Shown one piece after another: positions 32,886-43,632 of a DNA stretch of 58,214 nt. A program made the position numbers and the translations under genes. The stretch spans positions 1 to 58,214 of the forward strand of contig JADJYJ010000024.1 of the NCBI GenBank assembly GCA_016719785.1, given 5' to 3'. Below the pieces are notes generated by a model that was not told the origin of the DNA, made no database searches, and saw only the letters and a list, made by a program, of their open reading frames with translations. The stretch's first letter is position 1. Each line of letters opens with the position of its first letter. This DNA comes from Candidatus Amarolinea dominans (GTDB taxonomy: Bacteria; Chloroflexota; Anaerolineae; SSC4; Amarolineaceae).

Positions 32886-33356
32886 ATGTCAAGACGAAAT
32901 CGAGCCGAGCTTCGACCGATTATTCCAGATAGCCGCTACAGTAATGAAACACTGACGCGGTTGATCAATCGCATCATGCAGCGTGGCAAGAAGAGCGTGG
33001 CCGAACGCATTGTCTATTCGGCGCTCGACATCATCGAGGGTAAGACCAAGAAAGCGCCGATGGACACCTTTGAATCTGCGATGCGCAACGTGACGCCGAC
33101 GCTTGAAGTCAAGCCACGGCGTGTGGGTGGCGCAACCTACCAGGTGCCGGTGGAGATCGAGCCAGAGCGCCGCGGCGCGTTGGCCATGCGCTGGCTGGTG
33201 CAGGCGGCGCGCAATCGCCCGGGCCGCACCATGGCCGAAAGGTTGGCCAGCGAGCTGCTCGATGCAGCATCCAACCAGGGCAATGCGATTAAGAAGAAGG
33301 AAGATACGCATAAGATGGCAGAGGCCAATCGGGCCTTTGCACACTATCGTTGGTAA
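32886..33356 (+). CDS. rpsG: 30S ribosomal protein S7
   Basis: A 156-residue S7, which nucleates assembly of the 30S head. Contains SVAERIVYSALDII and VKPRRVGGATYQVPVE. ATG 32886 follows GCGGAGG. It lies 87 bp behind rpsL. Confidence 0.97.
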   Translation: MSRRNRAELRPIIPDSRYSNETLTRLINRIMQRGKKSVAERIVYSALDIIEGKTKKAPMDTFESAMRNVTPTLEVKPRRVGGATYQVPVEIEPERRGALAMRWLVQAARNRPGRTMAERLASELLDAASNQGNAIKKKEDTHKMAEANRAFAHYRW

Positions 33357-33452
33357 TTTTTCGTCCGTAAAACGCCGCCACCCTTGTGGGGGGAGCGCCT
33401 GGAGACGGATCAATTGGATTGACCGTCGTTCGTGGAAGCGTGTTTATTTCGA

Positions 33453-33487
33453 GACGAAGGGCAGAGAGCCATTCTTTGCCCTTCGTC
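33453..33487 (+). promoter_or_regulatory. hairpin upstream of fusA
   Basis: GACGAAGGGCA/TGCCCTTCGTC, 11 bp with a 13-nt loop, in the 153-bp rpsG-fusA spacer and 22 nt before the fusA ATG. It could mask the ribosome-binding site or act as a processing site. Confidence 0.55.
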
Positions 33488-33509
33488 CTTGTCTCAAGGA
33501 TCAGCAGCC

Positions 33510-35579
33510 ATGGCCCGTGAATTTTCGCTAGAACGTATCCGCAACATCGGCATTATTGCCCACATTGATGCGGGCAAGACAACGACAACCGAGCGCGTGC
33601 TTTTTTACTCAGGACGCACCTATCGCCTGGGCAATGTGGACGAAGGCACCACCGTCACCGACTGGATGGAGCAGGAAAAGGAGCGCGGGATCACCATCAC
33701 CGCTGCGGCCATTACCACCTCCTGGCGTGATTATCAGATCAACCTGATTGACACGCCGGGCCACATTGACTTTACGGCTGAAGTGCAGCGCTCATTGCGT
33801 GTACTCGATGGCGGCGTGGTGGTGTTCGACGCCGTGGCCGGCGTGGAGCCACAATCGGAGACGGTTTGGCGCCAGGCGAATCGTTATGGCGTGCCGCGCA
33901 TCTGCTTGGTCAATAAGATGGACCGCATCGGCGCCGACTTCTGGCGCACGATTGACATGATCCGCACGCGCCTGGGAGCCAAGCCTATACCGATACAGAT
34001 TCCGATCGGTGTGCAGGATACGTTCAAGGGCGCCGTGGATCTGATGGAGATGCAGGCGGTTGTTTTCACCGACGAGCTGGGTGCTTCACCCCAGATCGGT
34101 GAGATTCCGGCCAGCATGCAGGCCGAGGCCAAAGAATGGCGCGACAAACTGATCGAGGCCATTGCCGAGACCGATGAAGATCTGACGCTGAAGTTCCTGG
34201 AAGGCGAAGAGATCACCACGGCGGAGCTGCGTCCGGCGTTACGCCGGGCGACATTGGCCAGCCAACTGGTGCCGGTTTTATGTGGCAGTTCATTGCGCAA
34301 CAAGGGCGTGCAGCCTTTGTTGGACGCGGTGGTGGACTATTTGCCCTCTCCCCTCGACATTCCGGCGGTGCATGGTGTGGATCCCGATACCAATGCTGAC
34401 AAGATTCGCCCCACCAATGACGCGACGCCTCTGTCGGCGTTGGTGTTCAAGATTGTGGCCGATCCCTATGTCGGGCGCCTGGCCTATGTGCGTGTCTACT
34501 CCGGTGTGCTCAACGCCGGCAGCGGCGTGATCAACTCAACCAAGGGGCGCAAGGAACGCATCGGCCGCCTGATGCGCATGCGTGCCAATCAGCGCGAAGA
34601 CCTGACCGACATCTCGGCTGGCGACATTGGCGCCATCATCGGCCTGAAACAGACCTTTACCGGGGACACGTTGTGCGATCCTGGCGACCAGGTGATTCTT
34701 GAAAATATCTCCTTCCCTGAGCCGGTGATCATGATCGCCATCGAGCCGAAGACCAAGGCTGACCAGGACAAGATGTCTATGGCGCTGCAACGCCTGGCCG
34801 AAGAAGACCCGACCTTCAAGGTGAAGGTGGATGAGCAGACCAGCCAGACCCTGATTGCGGGTATGGGCGAGTTGCACCTGGAAGTTCTGGTAGACCGCAT
34901 GTTACGCGAGTTCCGCGTGCAGGCCAAGGTGGGACGACCGCAGGTTGCCTACCGCGAGACGATTACGAAGAAGGTGAAGATTCAGGGCCGTTTCATACGC
35001 CAGAGCGGTGGCCGCGGTCAGTATGGCGATGTGTGGCTGGAACTGGAGCCGCTGGCGCCAGGCGAAGGCTTCTTGTTCGAGGACAAGACGGTGGGCGGCG
35101 TGGTGCCGCGCGAGTACATCTCCTCCATTCAGTCTGGTATCAAGGAAGCGATGGAGAACGGCATCATCGGCGGGTTCCCGCTGATTGACATGGTTGCACG
35201 GCTGGTGGACGGTTCCTATCACGAAGTTGACTCGTCGGAATTGGCCTTCAAGATTGCCGCTTCCATGGCCCTGAAGGACGGGGCGCTGAAGGCCGGGCCG
35301 GTTCTGCTGGAACCGATCATGAAGGTAGAAGTGGTGACACCTGAGGATTACGTGGGCGATGTGATCGGCGACCTGAGTTCACGGCGTGGGCAGATTGATG
35401 GCATCGAGATGCACTCCACCGGCACGCAGGCGGTGCGCGCGTTCATCCCGTTGGCCGCCATGTTTGGCTATGCCACCGATCTGCGTTCGCGAACGCAGGG
35501 GCGTGGCGTGTTCACCCAGGAGTTCGATCATTACCAGCCGGTATCTGCGGAGCAGACGCAGAAGCTGCTCAACCGGTGA
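33510..35579 (+). CDS. fusA: elongation factor G
   Basis: A 689-residue translocase GTPase. G1 AHIDAGKTTTTE, G3 DTPGHIDFT and G4 NKMDRIGADF are intact; domain IV is present (GRFIRQSGGRGQYG). The start at ATG 33510 (MAREFSLERIRNIGI) agrees with the family. Third gene of the str operon. Confidence 0.98.
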   Translation: MAREFSLERIRNIGIIAHIDAGKTTTTERVLFYSGRTYRLGNVDEGTTVTDWMEQEKERGITITAAAITTSWRDYQINLIDTPGHIDFTAEVQRSLRVLDGGVVVFDAVAGVEPQSETVWRQANRYGVPRICLVNKMDRIGADFWRTIDMIRTRLGAKPIPIQIPIGVQDTFKGAVDLMEMQAVVFTDELGASPQIGEIPASMQAEAKEWRDKLIEAIAETDEDLTLKFLEGEEITTAELRPALRRATLASQLVPVLCGSSLRNKGVQPLLDAVVDYLPSPLDIPAVHGVDPDTNADKIRPTNDATPLSALVFKIVADPYVGRLAYVRVYSGVLNAGSGVINSTKGRKERIGRLMRMRANQREDLTDISAGDIGAIIGLKQTFTGDTLCDPGDQVILENISFPEPVIMIAIEPKTKADQDKMSMALQRLAEEDPTFKVKVDEQTSQTLIAGMGELHLEVLVDRMLREFRVQAKVGRPQVAYRETITKKVKIQGRFIRQSGGRGQYGDVWLELEPLAPGEGFLFEDKTVGGVVPREYISSIQSGIKEAMENGIIGGFPLIDMVARLVDGSYHEVDSSELAFKIAASMALKDGALKAGPVLLEPIMKVEVVTPEDYVGDVIGDLSSRRGQIDGIEMHSTGTQAVRAFIPLAAMFGYATDLRSRTQGRGVFTQEFDHYQPVSAEQTQKLLNR

Positions 35580-35660
35580 GGCACGTACACCTGGCCGCGT
35601 AGGCCAGTGGCTTGGCATGCGGGCGGTCTGTGCATTTTCTCACCGCCTGGCCTGAGGTAT

Positions 35661-35688
35661 TTGCCAAGATCATTGTTCTACGTATAAT
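35661..35688 (+). promoter_or_regulatory. promoter upstream of tuf
   Basis: TTGCCA (35661-35666), 16-nt spacer, TATAAT (35683-35688) in the 244-bp fusA-tuf gap, giving tuf its own transcript start about 130 nt upstream. Confidence 0.65.
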
Positions 35689-35823
35689 AGTTAGGTTTGC
35701 GTGGCAAGATTCAAACAGGTATCAAACGAGAAAAACAGTGAATTTGCGACCTGGAGTGCGCAGCGCGACTCTTGATGTCGTTGTTGGTGAGTGATTGGTG
35801 AGTGAAAGGAGTCATTCGGAGCT

Positions 35824-37021
<1,198 letters not shown>

Positions 37022-37041
37022 CATCCGCAACAAGGATGCAA

Positions 37042-37075
37042 ACAAGAGAGAAGCGCCAGGGGCCTTCTCTCTTGT
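37042..37075 (+). terminator. tuf-rpsJ intergenic hairpin
   Basis: Perfect 12-bp stem ACAAGAGAGAAG/CTTCTCTCTTGT around a 10-nt loop between tuf and rpsJ. No strong T-run, so it may be an mRNA processing or attenuation site. Confidence 0.6.
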
Positions 37076-37099
37076 CCAATTCTTGACCCAGGGGGAAGC

Positions 37100-37408
37100 A
37101 TGGCGAAGCAACGAATCCGCATCAAACTCAAGGCGTATGACCATCGGGTTCTAGATAGCTCGGCGGCACAGATTGTGGATGTGGCAGAGCAGACCGGCGC
37201 GAATGTTGTTGGTCCTGTACCGCTGCCGACGCGCATCGAGAAGTTTACCGTCAATCGTTCGCCGTTCATTGACAAAGATTCGCGCGAACAGTTTGAAATT
37301 CGCACGCACAAGCGTTTGATTGATGTGATTGATCCGGGCCAGAAGACGATTGACAAGTTGATGCACTTGAATCTTCCGGCAGGTGTTGATATCGAAATAA
37401 AGCTGTAA
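37100..37408 (+). CDS. rpsJ: 30S ribosomal protein S10
   Basis: A 102-residue S10 of the 30S head, also the NusE transcription antitermination factor. Contains KAYDHRVLD and the loop THKRLIDVIDP. ATG 37100 follows AGGGGGAAGC. Here it closes the str-type cluster and is separated from rplC by 349 bp. Confidence 0.97.
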   Translation: MAKQRIRIKLKAYDHRVLDSSAAQIVDVAEQTGANVVGPVPLPTRIEKFTVNRSPFIDKDSREQFEIRTHKRLIDVIDPGQKTIDKLMHLNLPAGVDIEIKL

Positions 37409-37757
37409 ACCAAAAAAGAACATAAACGACGCGACGAACCAAGCTATCTCGTCGCTGTGTCTGTACCGTCCACTGCCTGACGAGCGACGGTACGGGGGAC
37501 GACTAGTCTGTCAGCCCAAGCTGCCATGAACGGTCCCACCATGTGAACGCCATCAAAAGCGAATGGAAAGCCATTCGCCGCGTGGCGCAACTGGAGGGTA
37601 CCTGGCCGCTGACAGGTACCCTCCAGTTGTTTATGGAAGGCCATCGTAGCCCGGGATAACCGGGGCCAGGAGCCGGGATGACCAATCAAAGGAGGATGGG
37701 AAGCTGGGGATGATGCGGCGGAGTCAGGCCGTTGGCAGTCCTTACTTCCAGGACCGT
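37409..37757 (+). promoter_or_regulatory. structured S10-L3 leader
   Basis: A 349-bp gap without a convincing gene. It contains GCGACGA/TCGTCGC, GTACCGTC/GACGGTAC, GAATGG/CCATTC and a perfect 17-bp stem CAACTGGAGGGTACCTG with its inverse (37588-37629, 8-nt loop). In many bacteria the S10 operon leader is the target of autoregulation by L4; this leader precedes rplC-rplD and may play that part. A strong AAAGGAGG lies at about 37688. Confidence 0.5.
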
Positions 37758-38396
37758 ATGAAGGGCATTATTGGAAGAAAGATCGGTATGATGCAGGTTT
37801 TCACCGAAAAGGGCCAGGTGGTCCCGGTGACCGTCATCGAAGCTGGGCCGTGCTACGTGATCCAGATGCGCACGCTGGAAAAAGATGGTTATGTTTCGGT
37901 GCAGCTCGGCTTCGACGAGGTGAAACCCAGGCGTCTGACGAAGGGCGAGCTCGGTCATCTGAGCACGAAAAAATTGCTGCCGTTGCGCACCCTGCGCGAG
38001 TTTCGCGCCTATCGCAACGACAAGATCGAGTGGCAGGTTGGTCAGAAGATCACCGCCGACGTGTTTGCGGCGGGTGATGTGGTGGACGTGACCGGTGTGT
38101 CCAAGGGTCGTGGGTTTCAGGGCGGAATGCGGCGCCACGGTTTCCATGGCGGCCCCAAGACGCACGGCCAGTCGGATCGCCAGCGATCGCCCGGCTCCAT
38201 CGGCGCCGGCACGTCGCCTGGTCGTGTCGAGAAGGGCACCCGCATGGCGGGGCACATGGGCGCGGCACGGGTGACGGTCAGCAACTTGCGTGTTGTCAAG
38301 GTGGACGCCGAGCGTAACCTGTTGTTGGTGCGTGGGGCAGTGCCAGGCGCCAAAAATGGCCTGCTGTATATCCGGGCAGCGCGCAAAGCGGGTTGA
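37758..38396 (+). CDS. rplC: 50S ribosomal protein L3
   Basis: A 212-residue L3 next to the peptidyl-transferase centre. MKGIIGRKIGMMQVF start, and GVSKGRGFQGGMRRHGF with the Gln methylated in many bacteria. In-frame ATGs at 37710 and 37713 would add 15-16 unrelated residues. First gene of the S10/spc cluster. Confidence 0.96.
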   Translation: MKGIIGRKIGMMQVFTEKGQVVPVTVIEAGPCYVIQMRTLEKDGYVSVQLGFDEVKPRRLTKGELGHLSTKKLLPLRTLREFRAYRNDKIEWQVGQKITADVFAAGDVVDVTGVSKGRGFQGGMRRHGFHGGPKTHGQSDRQRSPGSIGAGTSPGRVEKGTRMAGHMGAARVTVSNLRVVKVDAERNLLLVRGAVPGAKNGLLYIRAARKAG

Positions 38397-38417
38397 TGGG
38401 CACCGGAGGGAAGAATC

Positions 38418-39041
38418 ATGCAAGTACCAGTTCATAACATCAGTGGCGAAGTGGTCGGGCAGATTGAACTGCGCGACGATATCTTTGCAGCGCCGGTGAA
38501 TCGTTCCGCGATGCACCAGGCGTTCATCCGCCAGCTTGCCAATGCTCACCTGGGCACCCATGACACCAAGACGCGTGCCGAGGTCAAGGGTGGCGGCAAG
38601 AAGCCGTGGCGGCAGAAGGGCACGGGCCGTGCGCGTCAGGGCAGCACCCGTGCGCCGCACTGGCGGCATGGCGGCGTTGCTTTTGGGCCTAAGCCGCGCA
38701 CCTACACGCAGGACATGCCGCGCAAGATGCGGCGCCTGGCGATGCGCTCGGCGCTGACAGTCAAGGCCGCGGCACAGCAGATCGTGGTGGTCGAGGAGTT
38801 TGCCCTGGACGCGCCCAGGACAAAAACAATTGTGCAGTTCCTCAACAAGGTTGATATCAAACGGAGCGCGCTCATTTTGTTGTCTGAACGCAATGAGACC
38901 ATGGAGTTGTCCGCGCGTAATCTTCCCAATGTGAAGACCCTGCGCGCCGGCTATCTCAATGTGCGCGACCTGCTGGGGTACGAAACTCTGGTGTTGCCGT
39001 TGGCGGCGCTTGAGCAGATCGAATCTTTCCTGGCGGACTGA
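38418..39041 (+). CDS. rplD: 50S ribosomal protein L4
   Basis: A 207-residue L4 lining the exit tunnel. The extended loop KTRAEVKGGGKKPWRQKGTG is conserved. L4 is the usual feedback regulator of this operon. ATG follows GGAGGGAAGAATC. Confidence 0.97.
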   Translation: MQVPVHNISGEVVGQIELRDDIFAAPVNRSAMHQAFIRQLANAHLGTHDTKTRAEVKGGGKKPWRQKGTGRARQGSTRAPHWRHGGVAFGPKPRTYTQDMPRKMRRLAMRSALTVKAAAQQIVVVEEFALDAPRTKTIVQFLNKVDIKRSALILLSERNETMELSARNLPNVKTLRAGYLNVRDLLGYETLVLPLAALEQIESFLAD

Positions 39042-39058
39042 GTCGGAGGAAATTAGCG

Positions 39059-39352
39059 ATGCATATCTATGAAGTTCTCAAGCGGCCGTTGATTTCGGAA
39101 AAAACGATGGCTATGCGTGAACTGTCCAACCATTATGCGTTCGAAGTGGACCGCCGCGCCAATCGCCACCAGGTGAAAGATGCAGTGGAAGCGGTTTTTC
39201 CGAACGTGAAAGTCTTGGATGTGCGCATCACCAACATGCCGGCCAAGCACAAGCGTGCCGCCCGTCGCCAAGTAGTGCGCCATATCGCCTGGAAAAAGGC
39301 CTATGTCACGCTGGCACCTGGGGGGACGATCCAGGTGTTCGAAGGCGTGTAA
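39059..39352 (+). CDS. rplW: 50S ribosomal protein L23
   Basis: A 97-residue L23 at the tunnel exit, docking site for trigger factor and SRP. Contains VLKRPLISEKTMAM and the tunnel loop MPAKHKRAARR. GGAGG lies upstream; 17 bp behind rplD. Confidence 0.97.
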   Translation: MHIYEVLKRPLISEKTMAMRELSNHYAFEVDRRANRHQVKDAVEAVFPNVKVLDVRITNMPAKHKRAARRQVVRHIAWKKAYVTLAPGGTIQVFEGV

Positions 39353-39366
39353 GAGGAGCTTAAGCG

Positions 39367-40209
39367 ATGGGAATCAAGATCTATCGGCCCACCTCAGCGG
39401 GCCGGCGCGGCATGAGCGTTGCGACCTTCACGGAACTTACGCCGAAGACGCAGCCTGAGCGCTCACTGCTCACCGGTATGCGAAAGCGCGGTGGGCGAAA
39501 CCAGCAGGGCCGGATAACGGTACGCCACCAGGGCGGTGGGCACAAGCAGCGCTACCGCTTGATTGACTTTCGGCGCGACAAGGTTGGCGTGCCCGCTCGT
39601 GTCGAGAGCATCGAGTATGACCCTAACCGGACGGCGCGTATTGCCAAACTGGTGTATGCCGATGGCGAGAAGCGCTATATCCTGGCGCCCCTGGGGGTGC
39701 AGGTTAATGACAAGCTGATGTCCGGGCCAGATGCCGAGGTGCGCAGTGGTAATGCCCTGCCGATCGCCAATCTTCCGCTCGGTTCTGTGATCCACAACAT
39801 CGAGCTGCAGCCGGGCCGCGGCGGCCAATTGGTGCGCTCTGCGGGCGTATCGGCGCAGTTGCTGGCCAGAGACGGCGACTATGCCCAGGTGCGTTTGCCC
39901 TCCGGCGAGGTGCGTCTGATCAGCGTGCAGTGCATGGCGACGCTTGGCCAGGTTGGCAACACCGACCATGCCAACATCAATTGGGGCAAGGCTGGGCGCC
40001 TGCGCTGGCGTGGTCATATGCCGCAGGTGCGTGGTATCGCTATGGATCCCAGTTCTCACCCGCACGGTGGTGGTGAAGGCCGTTCGCCGATTGGTATGCC
40101 CGGGCCAAAGACGCCATGGGGCAAGCCGGCCCTCGGCTACAAGACGCGCAGGAACAAACGCACGGCCAGCATGATCGTGCGCCGGCGTAGCGCGGGTCGT
40201 CTGAAGTAA
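39367..40209 (+). CDS. rplB: 50S ribosomal protein L2
   Basis: A 280-residue L2, required for subunit association and peptidyl transfer. The conserved RGIAMDPSSHPHGGGEGRS has Ser where most bacteria have Asn (MNPVDHPHGG type). The basic C-terminus is normal. Confidence 0.97.
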   Translation: MGIKIYRPTSAGRRGMSVATFTELTPKTQPERSLLTGMRKRGGRNQQGRITVRHQGGGHKQRYRLIDFRRDKVGVPARVESIEYDPNRTARIAKLVYADGEKRYILAPLGVQVNDKLMSGPDAEVRSGNALPIANLPLGSVIHNIELQPGRGGQLVRSAGVSAQLLARDGDYAQVRLPSGEVRLISVQCMATLGQVGNTDHANINWGKAGRLRWRGHMPQVRGIAMDPSSHPHGGGEGRSPIGMPGPKTPWGKPALGYKTRRNKRTASMIVRRRSAGRLK

Positions 40210-40232
40210 GCGAGGGTGAGGAGGATTTACCT

Positions 40233-40541
40233 GTGTCACGTTCATTGAAAAAGGGACCGTTTGTAGACCCGAAGCTGCTGAAGAAGATCGAGATGATGAA
40301 TCGCCGGGGTGAGAAGCGCGTGCTGAAGACCTGGTCACGCGACTCAACGATCTTCCCGCAGTTCGTGGGCCATACCATGGCCGTGCATGACGGCAGGCGC
40401 CATGTGCCGATTTACGTCACCGAGAATATGGTGGGCCACAAGCTGGGCGAGTTTGCGCCGACGCGCTTCTTCCGTGGTCATGCGGCCAGGGAAAAACCGA
40501 CGAAGGTGGCAACGAAGGCGCCAGGAGGGAAGCAAGCATGA
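40233..40541 (+). CDS. rpsS: 30S ribosomal protein S19
   Basis: A 102-residue S19 of the 30S head. GTG start behind GAGGAG. MSRSLKKGPFVDP, GHTMAVHDGRRHVPIYV and MVGHKLGEFAPTR are intact. The stop overlaps the rplV start (ATGA). Confidence 0.97.
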   Translation: MSRSLKKGPFVDPKLLKKIEMMNRRGEKRVLKTWSRDSTIFPQFVGHTMAVHDGRRHVPIYVTENMVGHKLGEFAPTRFFRGHAAREKPTKVATKAPGGKQA

Positions 40542-40891
40542 GTGACGTCGTAACCGTGAGAGCGACCACCAAACATGTGGGTCTGTCGGCGCAAAAAGTA
40601 CGCCTGGTAGTTGACCAGGTGCGTGGCCGTCGGGCGACTGAGGCCTTGGCCTTCTTGGCGGTGATGCCGCAAGCGGCAGCCAAGCCGGTGGCAGCCACGA
40701 TCAAGTCTGCCATGGCCAACGCCGAGGAGAACCTGGGCTTGGACCAGGAAAACATGGTCGTGAGCGCCATTTGGGCCGACGTGGGTTCGACGCGCAAATG
40801 GCGACGTTTCGGCGCACGTGGCCGCTTCAAGCCGCTTCTGCGCCGCAGTTCTCATATCTGCGTGGTGTTGGCGGAAGCAGAGAACGCGTAA
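40538..40891 (+). CDS. rplV: 50S ribosomal protein L22
   Basis: A 117-residue L22 whose hairpin reaches into the exit tunnel (GSTRKWRRFGARGRFKP). Overlaps rpsS by 4 bp. A 120-bp spacer to rpsC follows without a gene. Confidence 0.96.
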   Translation: MSDVVTVRATTKHVGLSAQKVRLVVDQVRGRRATEALAFLAVMPQAAAKPVAATIKSAMANAEENLGLDQENMVVSAIWADVGSTRKWRRFGARGRFKPLLRRSSHICVVLAEAENA

Positions 40892-41011
40892 GTCGGCGGA
40901 AACATTGCACACGAACTGTCGGCTGGACGGCAGGGATTTCATGATAGCTGGGGCGCGGGCCGCCGACTGTGGCAGCCGAGGGCCGGAAAAACCCAGGATA
41001 CGGAGGACGCA

Positions 41012-41686
41012 TTGGGTCGCAAGGTTCATCCAATAGGTTTTAGATTAGGGATCATTCGTGATCATCAGACCCGCTGGTTTGCATCGGGTCAGCGCTATGT
41101 GCAGCAACTACAAGAGGATCGCGCCATCCGCCAGATGGTGATGAAATTAATTACGGGCGCCGGCATCTCGTTGCTCGAAATCGAGCGCTTCCCGAACCAG
41201 GTGTCCTTGCGCGTGCATACGGCCAAGCCAGGCATCATTATCGGACGCAAGGGCGCCAATGTCAACGATCTGCGCACCAAGCTGCAGACTATGACCGGAA
41301 AGAAGGTCAAGATTGACATCGAGGAAATCGAGCGGCCGGAGTTGGACGCCTACCTGGTGAGCCAGAGCGTTGCCGAGCAACTGGAGAAGCGCATTTCGTA
41401 CAAGCGTGCCATGAAGCAGGCGGTGACGCGTGCCATGCGGCTGGGCGCCAAGGGTATCATGATCACATGCAGCGGTCGTCTGGCCGGATCAGAAATGGCC
41501 CGTCGCGACTCGGTGCGTGACGGCCAGATTCCACGGCACACCCTGCGTGCGAACATTGACTACTCCTTTTCCGAAGCGTTGACGACTTTCGGCCGCATTG
41601 GAATCAAGGTTTGGATTTACAAGGGCGAAGTTCTGCCTGGCATGGCGCGCCCGAGTGAAACCAAGCCTGTGCAGACGATGGAGTAA
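41012..41686 (+). CDS. rpsC: 30S ribosomal protein S3
   Basis: A 224-residue S3 at the mRNA entry site. TTG start (MGRKVHPIGFRLG) behind GGAGG. KH motif PGIIIGRKGANV and the C-terminal GIKVWIYKGEVLPG are intact. Confidence 0.97.
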   Translation: MGRKVHPIGFRLGIIRDHQTRWFASGQRYVQQLQEDRAIRQMVMKLITGAGISLLEIERFPNQVSLRVHTAKPGIIIGRKGANVNDLRTKLQTMTGKKVKIDIEEIERPELDAYLVSQSVAEQLEKRISYKRAMKQAVTRAMRLGAKGIMITCSGRLAGSEMARRDSVRDGQIPRHTLRANIDYSFSEALTTFGRIGIKVWIYKGEVLPGMARPSETKPVQTME

Positions 41687-41737
41687 GCCAGCGCGTGGCG
41701 GCGCCCGCAGGCCGTGGAATTTAGGAGCAAATAAACG

Positions 41738-42211
41738 ATGTTAATGCCGAAGCGTGTAAAGTATCGAAAAATGCACCGTGGCCATATGCGCGGGACGGCT
41801 GGCCGGGGCAACCAGGTTGCCTTTGGTGAGTACGGCATGCAGGCCCTTGAACCGTGCTGGATGACCAGCCGCCAGATCGAAGCGGCTCGTCGCACGATCG
41901 TGCGCTTCATTCGTCGCGGTGGTAAGTTGTGGATTCGTGTCTTCCCGGACAAACCGGTGACCAAGAAGCCTGCCGAGACCCGCATGGGTAGCGGTAAGGG
42001 TCCGGTAGATCACTGGGTGGCGGTTGTGCGTCCGGGACTGATGCTGTTCGAGTTGGCCGGTGTGACGGAAGAGGCGGCAAAAGAGGCTTTCCAGTTGGCA
42101 TCCTTCAAGCTGTCTATCAGGACGCAGATCGTGTCGCGTGCCGCAGAGTCAGCCGCGCCGGAAGTGGCGGGCGAGGCGATGGGCGCCGTAGCGACGGGCG
42201 CCGCGGCGTAG
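41738..42211 (+). CDS. rplP: 50S ribosomal protein L16
   Basis: A 157-residue L16 at the A site. MLMPKRVKYRKMHRG and MGSGKGPVDHWVAVV are conserved. About 15-20 residues longer than usual through an Ala/Glu-rich C-terminal tail (SAAPEVAGEAMGAVATG). Confidence 0.97.
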   Translation: MLMPKRVKYRKMHRGHMRGTAGRGNQVAFGEYGMQALEPCWMTSRQIEAARRTIVRFIRRGGKLWIRVFPDKPVTKKPAETRMGSGKGPVDHWVAVVRPGLMLFELAGVTEEAAKEAFQLASFKLSIRTQIVSRAAESAAPEVAGEAMGAVATGAAA

Positions 42212-42227
42212 TAAAGAGGAGCCCAAG

Positions 42228-42446
42228 ATGGTGTCAAGAGAAATTCGTACGCTGACAACCGATGAAGTTGGCGTCAAGCTGGATGCCTCCTATCAGGAGT
42301 TGTTCAATCTGCGCTTTCAGATGTCAACCGGCCAGATGAAGAACACCAGCCGCCTGACGGTGGTGAAGCGTGACATTGCCCGGTTGAAGACTATTCTGCG
42401 TGAGCGTGAATTGGAAGCCTGGTATGCTGCAGGGAGCGTGGCCTGA
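42228..42446 (+). CDS. rpmC: 50S ribosomal protein L29
   Basis: A 72-residue helical L29 near the tunnel exit (LFNLRFQMSTGQMKNTSRL, VKRDIARLKTILRER). 16 bp behind rplP. Confidence 0.95.
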   Translation: MVSREIRTLTTDEVGVKLDASYQELFNLRFQMSTGQMKNTSRLTVVKRDIARLKTILRERELEAWYAAGSVA

Positions 42447-42470
42447 AAGCCGACGTCGGAGGAAAGAATT

Positions 42471-42734
42471 ATGCGTGAACAGCGTAAGATATTGGTTGGC
42501 CGCGTGGCCAGCAACAAGATGGACAAAACCGTGGTCGTGACGGTGGAACGTGTGCGCCGTCACGCGCTGTACGGCAAGGTCATCAAGATCACCCGGCGCT
42601 TCATGGCGCACGATGAGAATAACACCTGCCAGATAGGTGACATGGTGCATATCCTGGAATCTCAACCGCTGAGCCGCCACAAGCGTTGGGTGGTTACCGA
42701 GATTCTGAATCGCTCGAACCAGGAAGTGGTTTGA
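42471..42734 (+). CDS. rpsQ: 30S ribosomal protein S17
   Basis: An 87-residue OB-fold S17 (LVGRVASNKMDKTVVV, RRFMAHDENNTCQIGD). GGAGG upstream of ATG. Confidence 0.96.
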   Translation: MREQRKILVGRVASNKMDKTVVVTVERVRRHALYGKVIKITRRFMAHDENNTCQIGDMVHILESQPLSRHKRWVVTEILNRSNQEVV

Positions 42735-42833
42735 TTCGTTTTCCGCAACCGTGCCGCACGTGCGGCCTGGTCGCATGACCAGGCGGGGCTGTGATACGCG
42801 ACGGTTCGGTGATTCACACAGAAGGAGACAACA

Positions 42834-43202
42834 ATGATTCAACAGGAAAGCCGGTTGGTTGTTGCAGACAATACAGGCGCCAAAGAAATCCTGTGCATTC
42901 GTGTCAAGGGTGGCTCCACGCGCCGCTATGCTTCGGTGGGTGACATTATTGTCGCCTCGGTCAAACAGGCTGCGCCCAATGGCTCGGTCAAGAAAGGCGA
43001 TGTGGTACGCGCCGTGGTCGTGCGCACCGCACGCGGGTACGGCCGCTCTGACGGTTCACATATCAAATTCGATGATAATGCGGCGGTCATCATTGATGAA
43101 GCGAAGAACCCCAAGGGGACGCGCATCTTTGGCCCGGTGGCCCGTGAGCTGCGCGAGCGAGGCTTCATGAAGATCGTGTCCCTGGCTCCGGAAACGCTTT
43201 AA
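42834..43202 (+). CDS. rplN: 50S ribosomal protein L14
   Basis: A 122-residue L14, interface protein. MIQQESRLVVADNTGAKE and GTRIFGPVARELRERGFMKI are intact. 99 bp behind rpsQ with AGAAGGAG before ATG. Confidence 0.97.
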   Translation: MIQQESRLVVADNTGAKEILCIRVKGGSTRRYASVGDIIVASVKQAAPNGSVKKGDVVRAVVVRTARGYGRSDGSHIKFDDNAAVIIDEAKNPKGTRIFGPVARELRERGFMKIVSLAPETL

Positions 43203-43261
43203 GACGTGGTGTCAACAGCCAAAGCCAGTGGAAGTGAGCGAGTAACGAGGAGAGCCGGGTT

Positions 43262-43606
43262 ATGAAGATTAGAAAAGGCGACACGGTTGAAGTCATTCGA
43301 GGCGAACATCGCGGGGCGCGTGGCAAGGTCAATACGGTGCTGCTGGGCAGGGATAAGTTGGGGCACAGAGATCCAAATGATGTCCGCGTGGTAGTGGCAG
43401 GCGTCAACCTGATCATCAAACACCAACGGCGCACCGGCAATGTACGCACCCAGGTCGGCCGCATTGAGCGCGAGGCGCCAATTCACGTTTCCAATGTGAT
43501 GCTCGTTTCGCCCAAGTCGAATGAGCCGGTACGCGTCGGCTCGATGGTGGGCGCCGATGGCCGTAAGGTGCGTCGCGAAGCGGGCACCGACGAAGCCATT
43601 GATTGA
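43262..43606 (+). CDS. rplX: 50S ribosomal protein L24
   Basis: A 114-residue L24 with the KOW motif KKGDTVEV-like (IRKGDTVEVIRGEHRGARG). An assembly initiator of the large subunit. Confidence 0.96.
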   Translation: MKIRKGDTVEVIRGEHRGARGKVNTVLLGRDKLGHRDPNDVRVVVAGVNLIIKHQRRTGNVRTQVGRIEREAPIHVSNVMLVSPKSNEPVRVGSMVGADGRKVRREAGTDEAID

Positions 43607-43632
43607 TGATGGCGAAAGAGACGGAGTAAACG

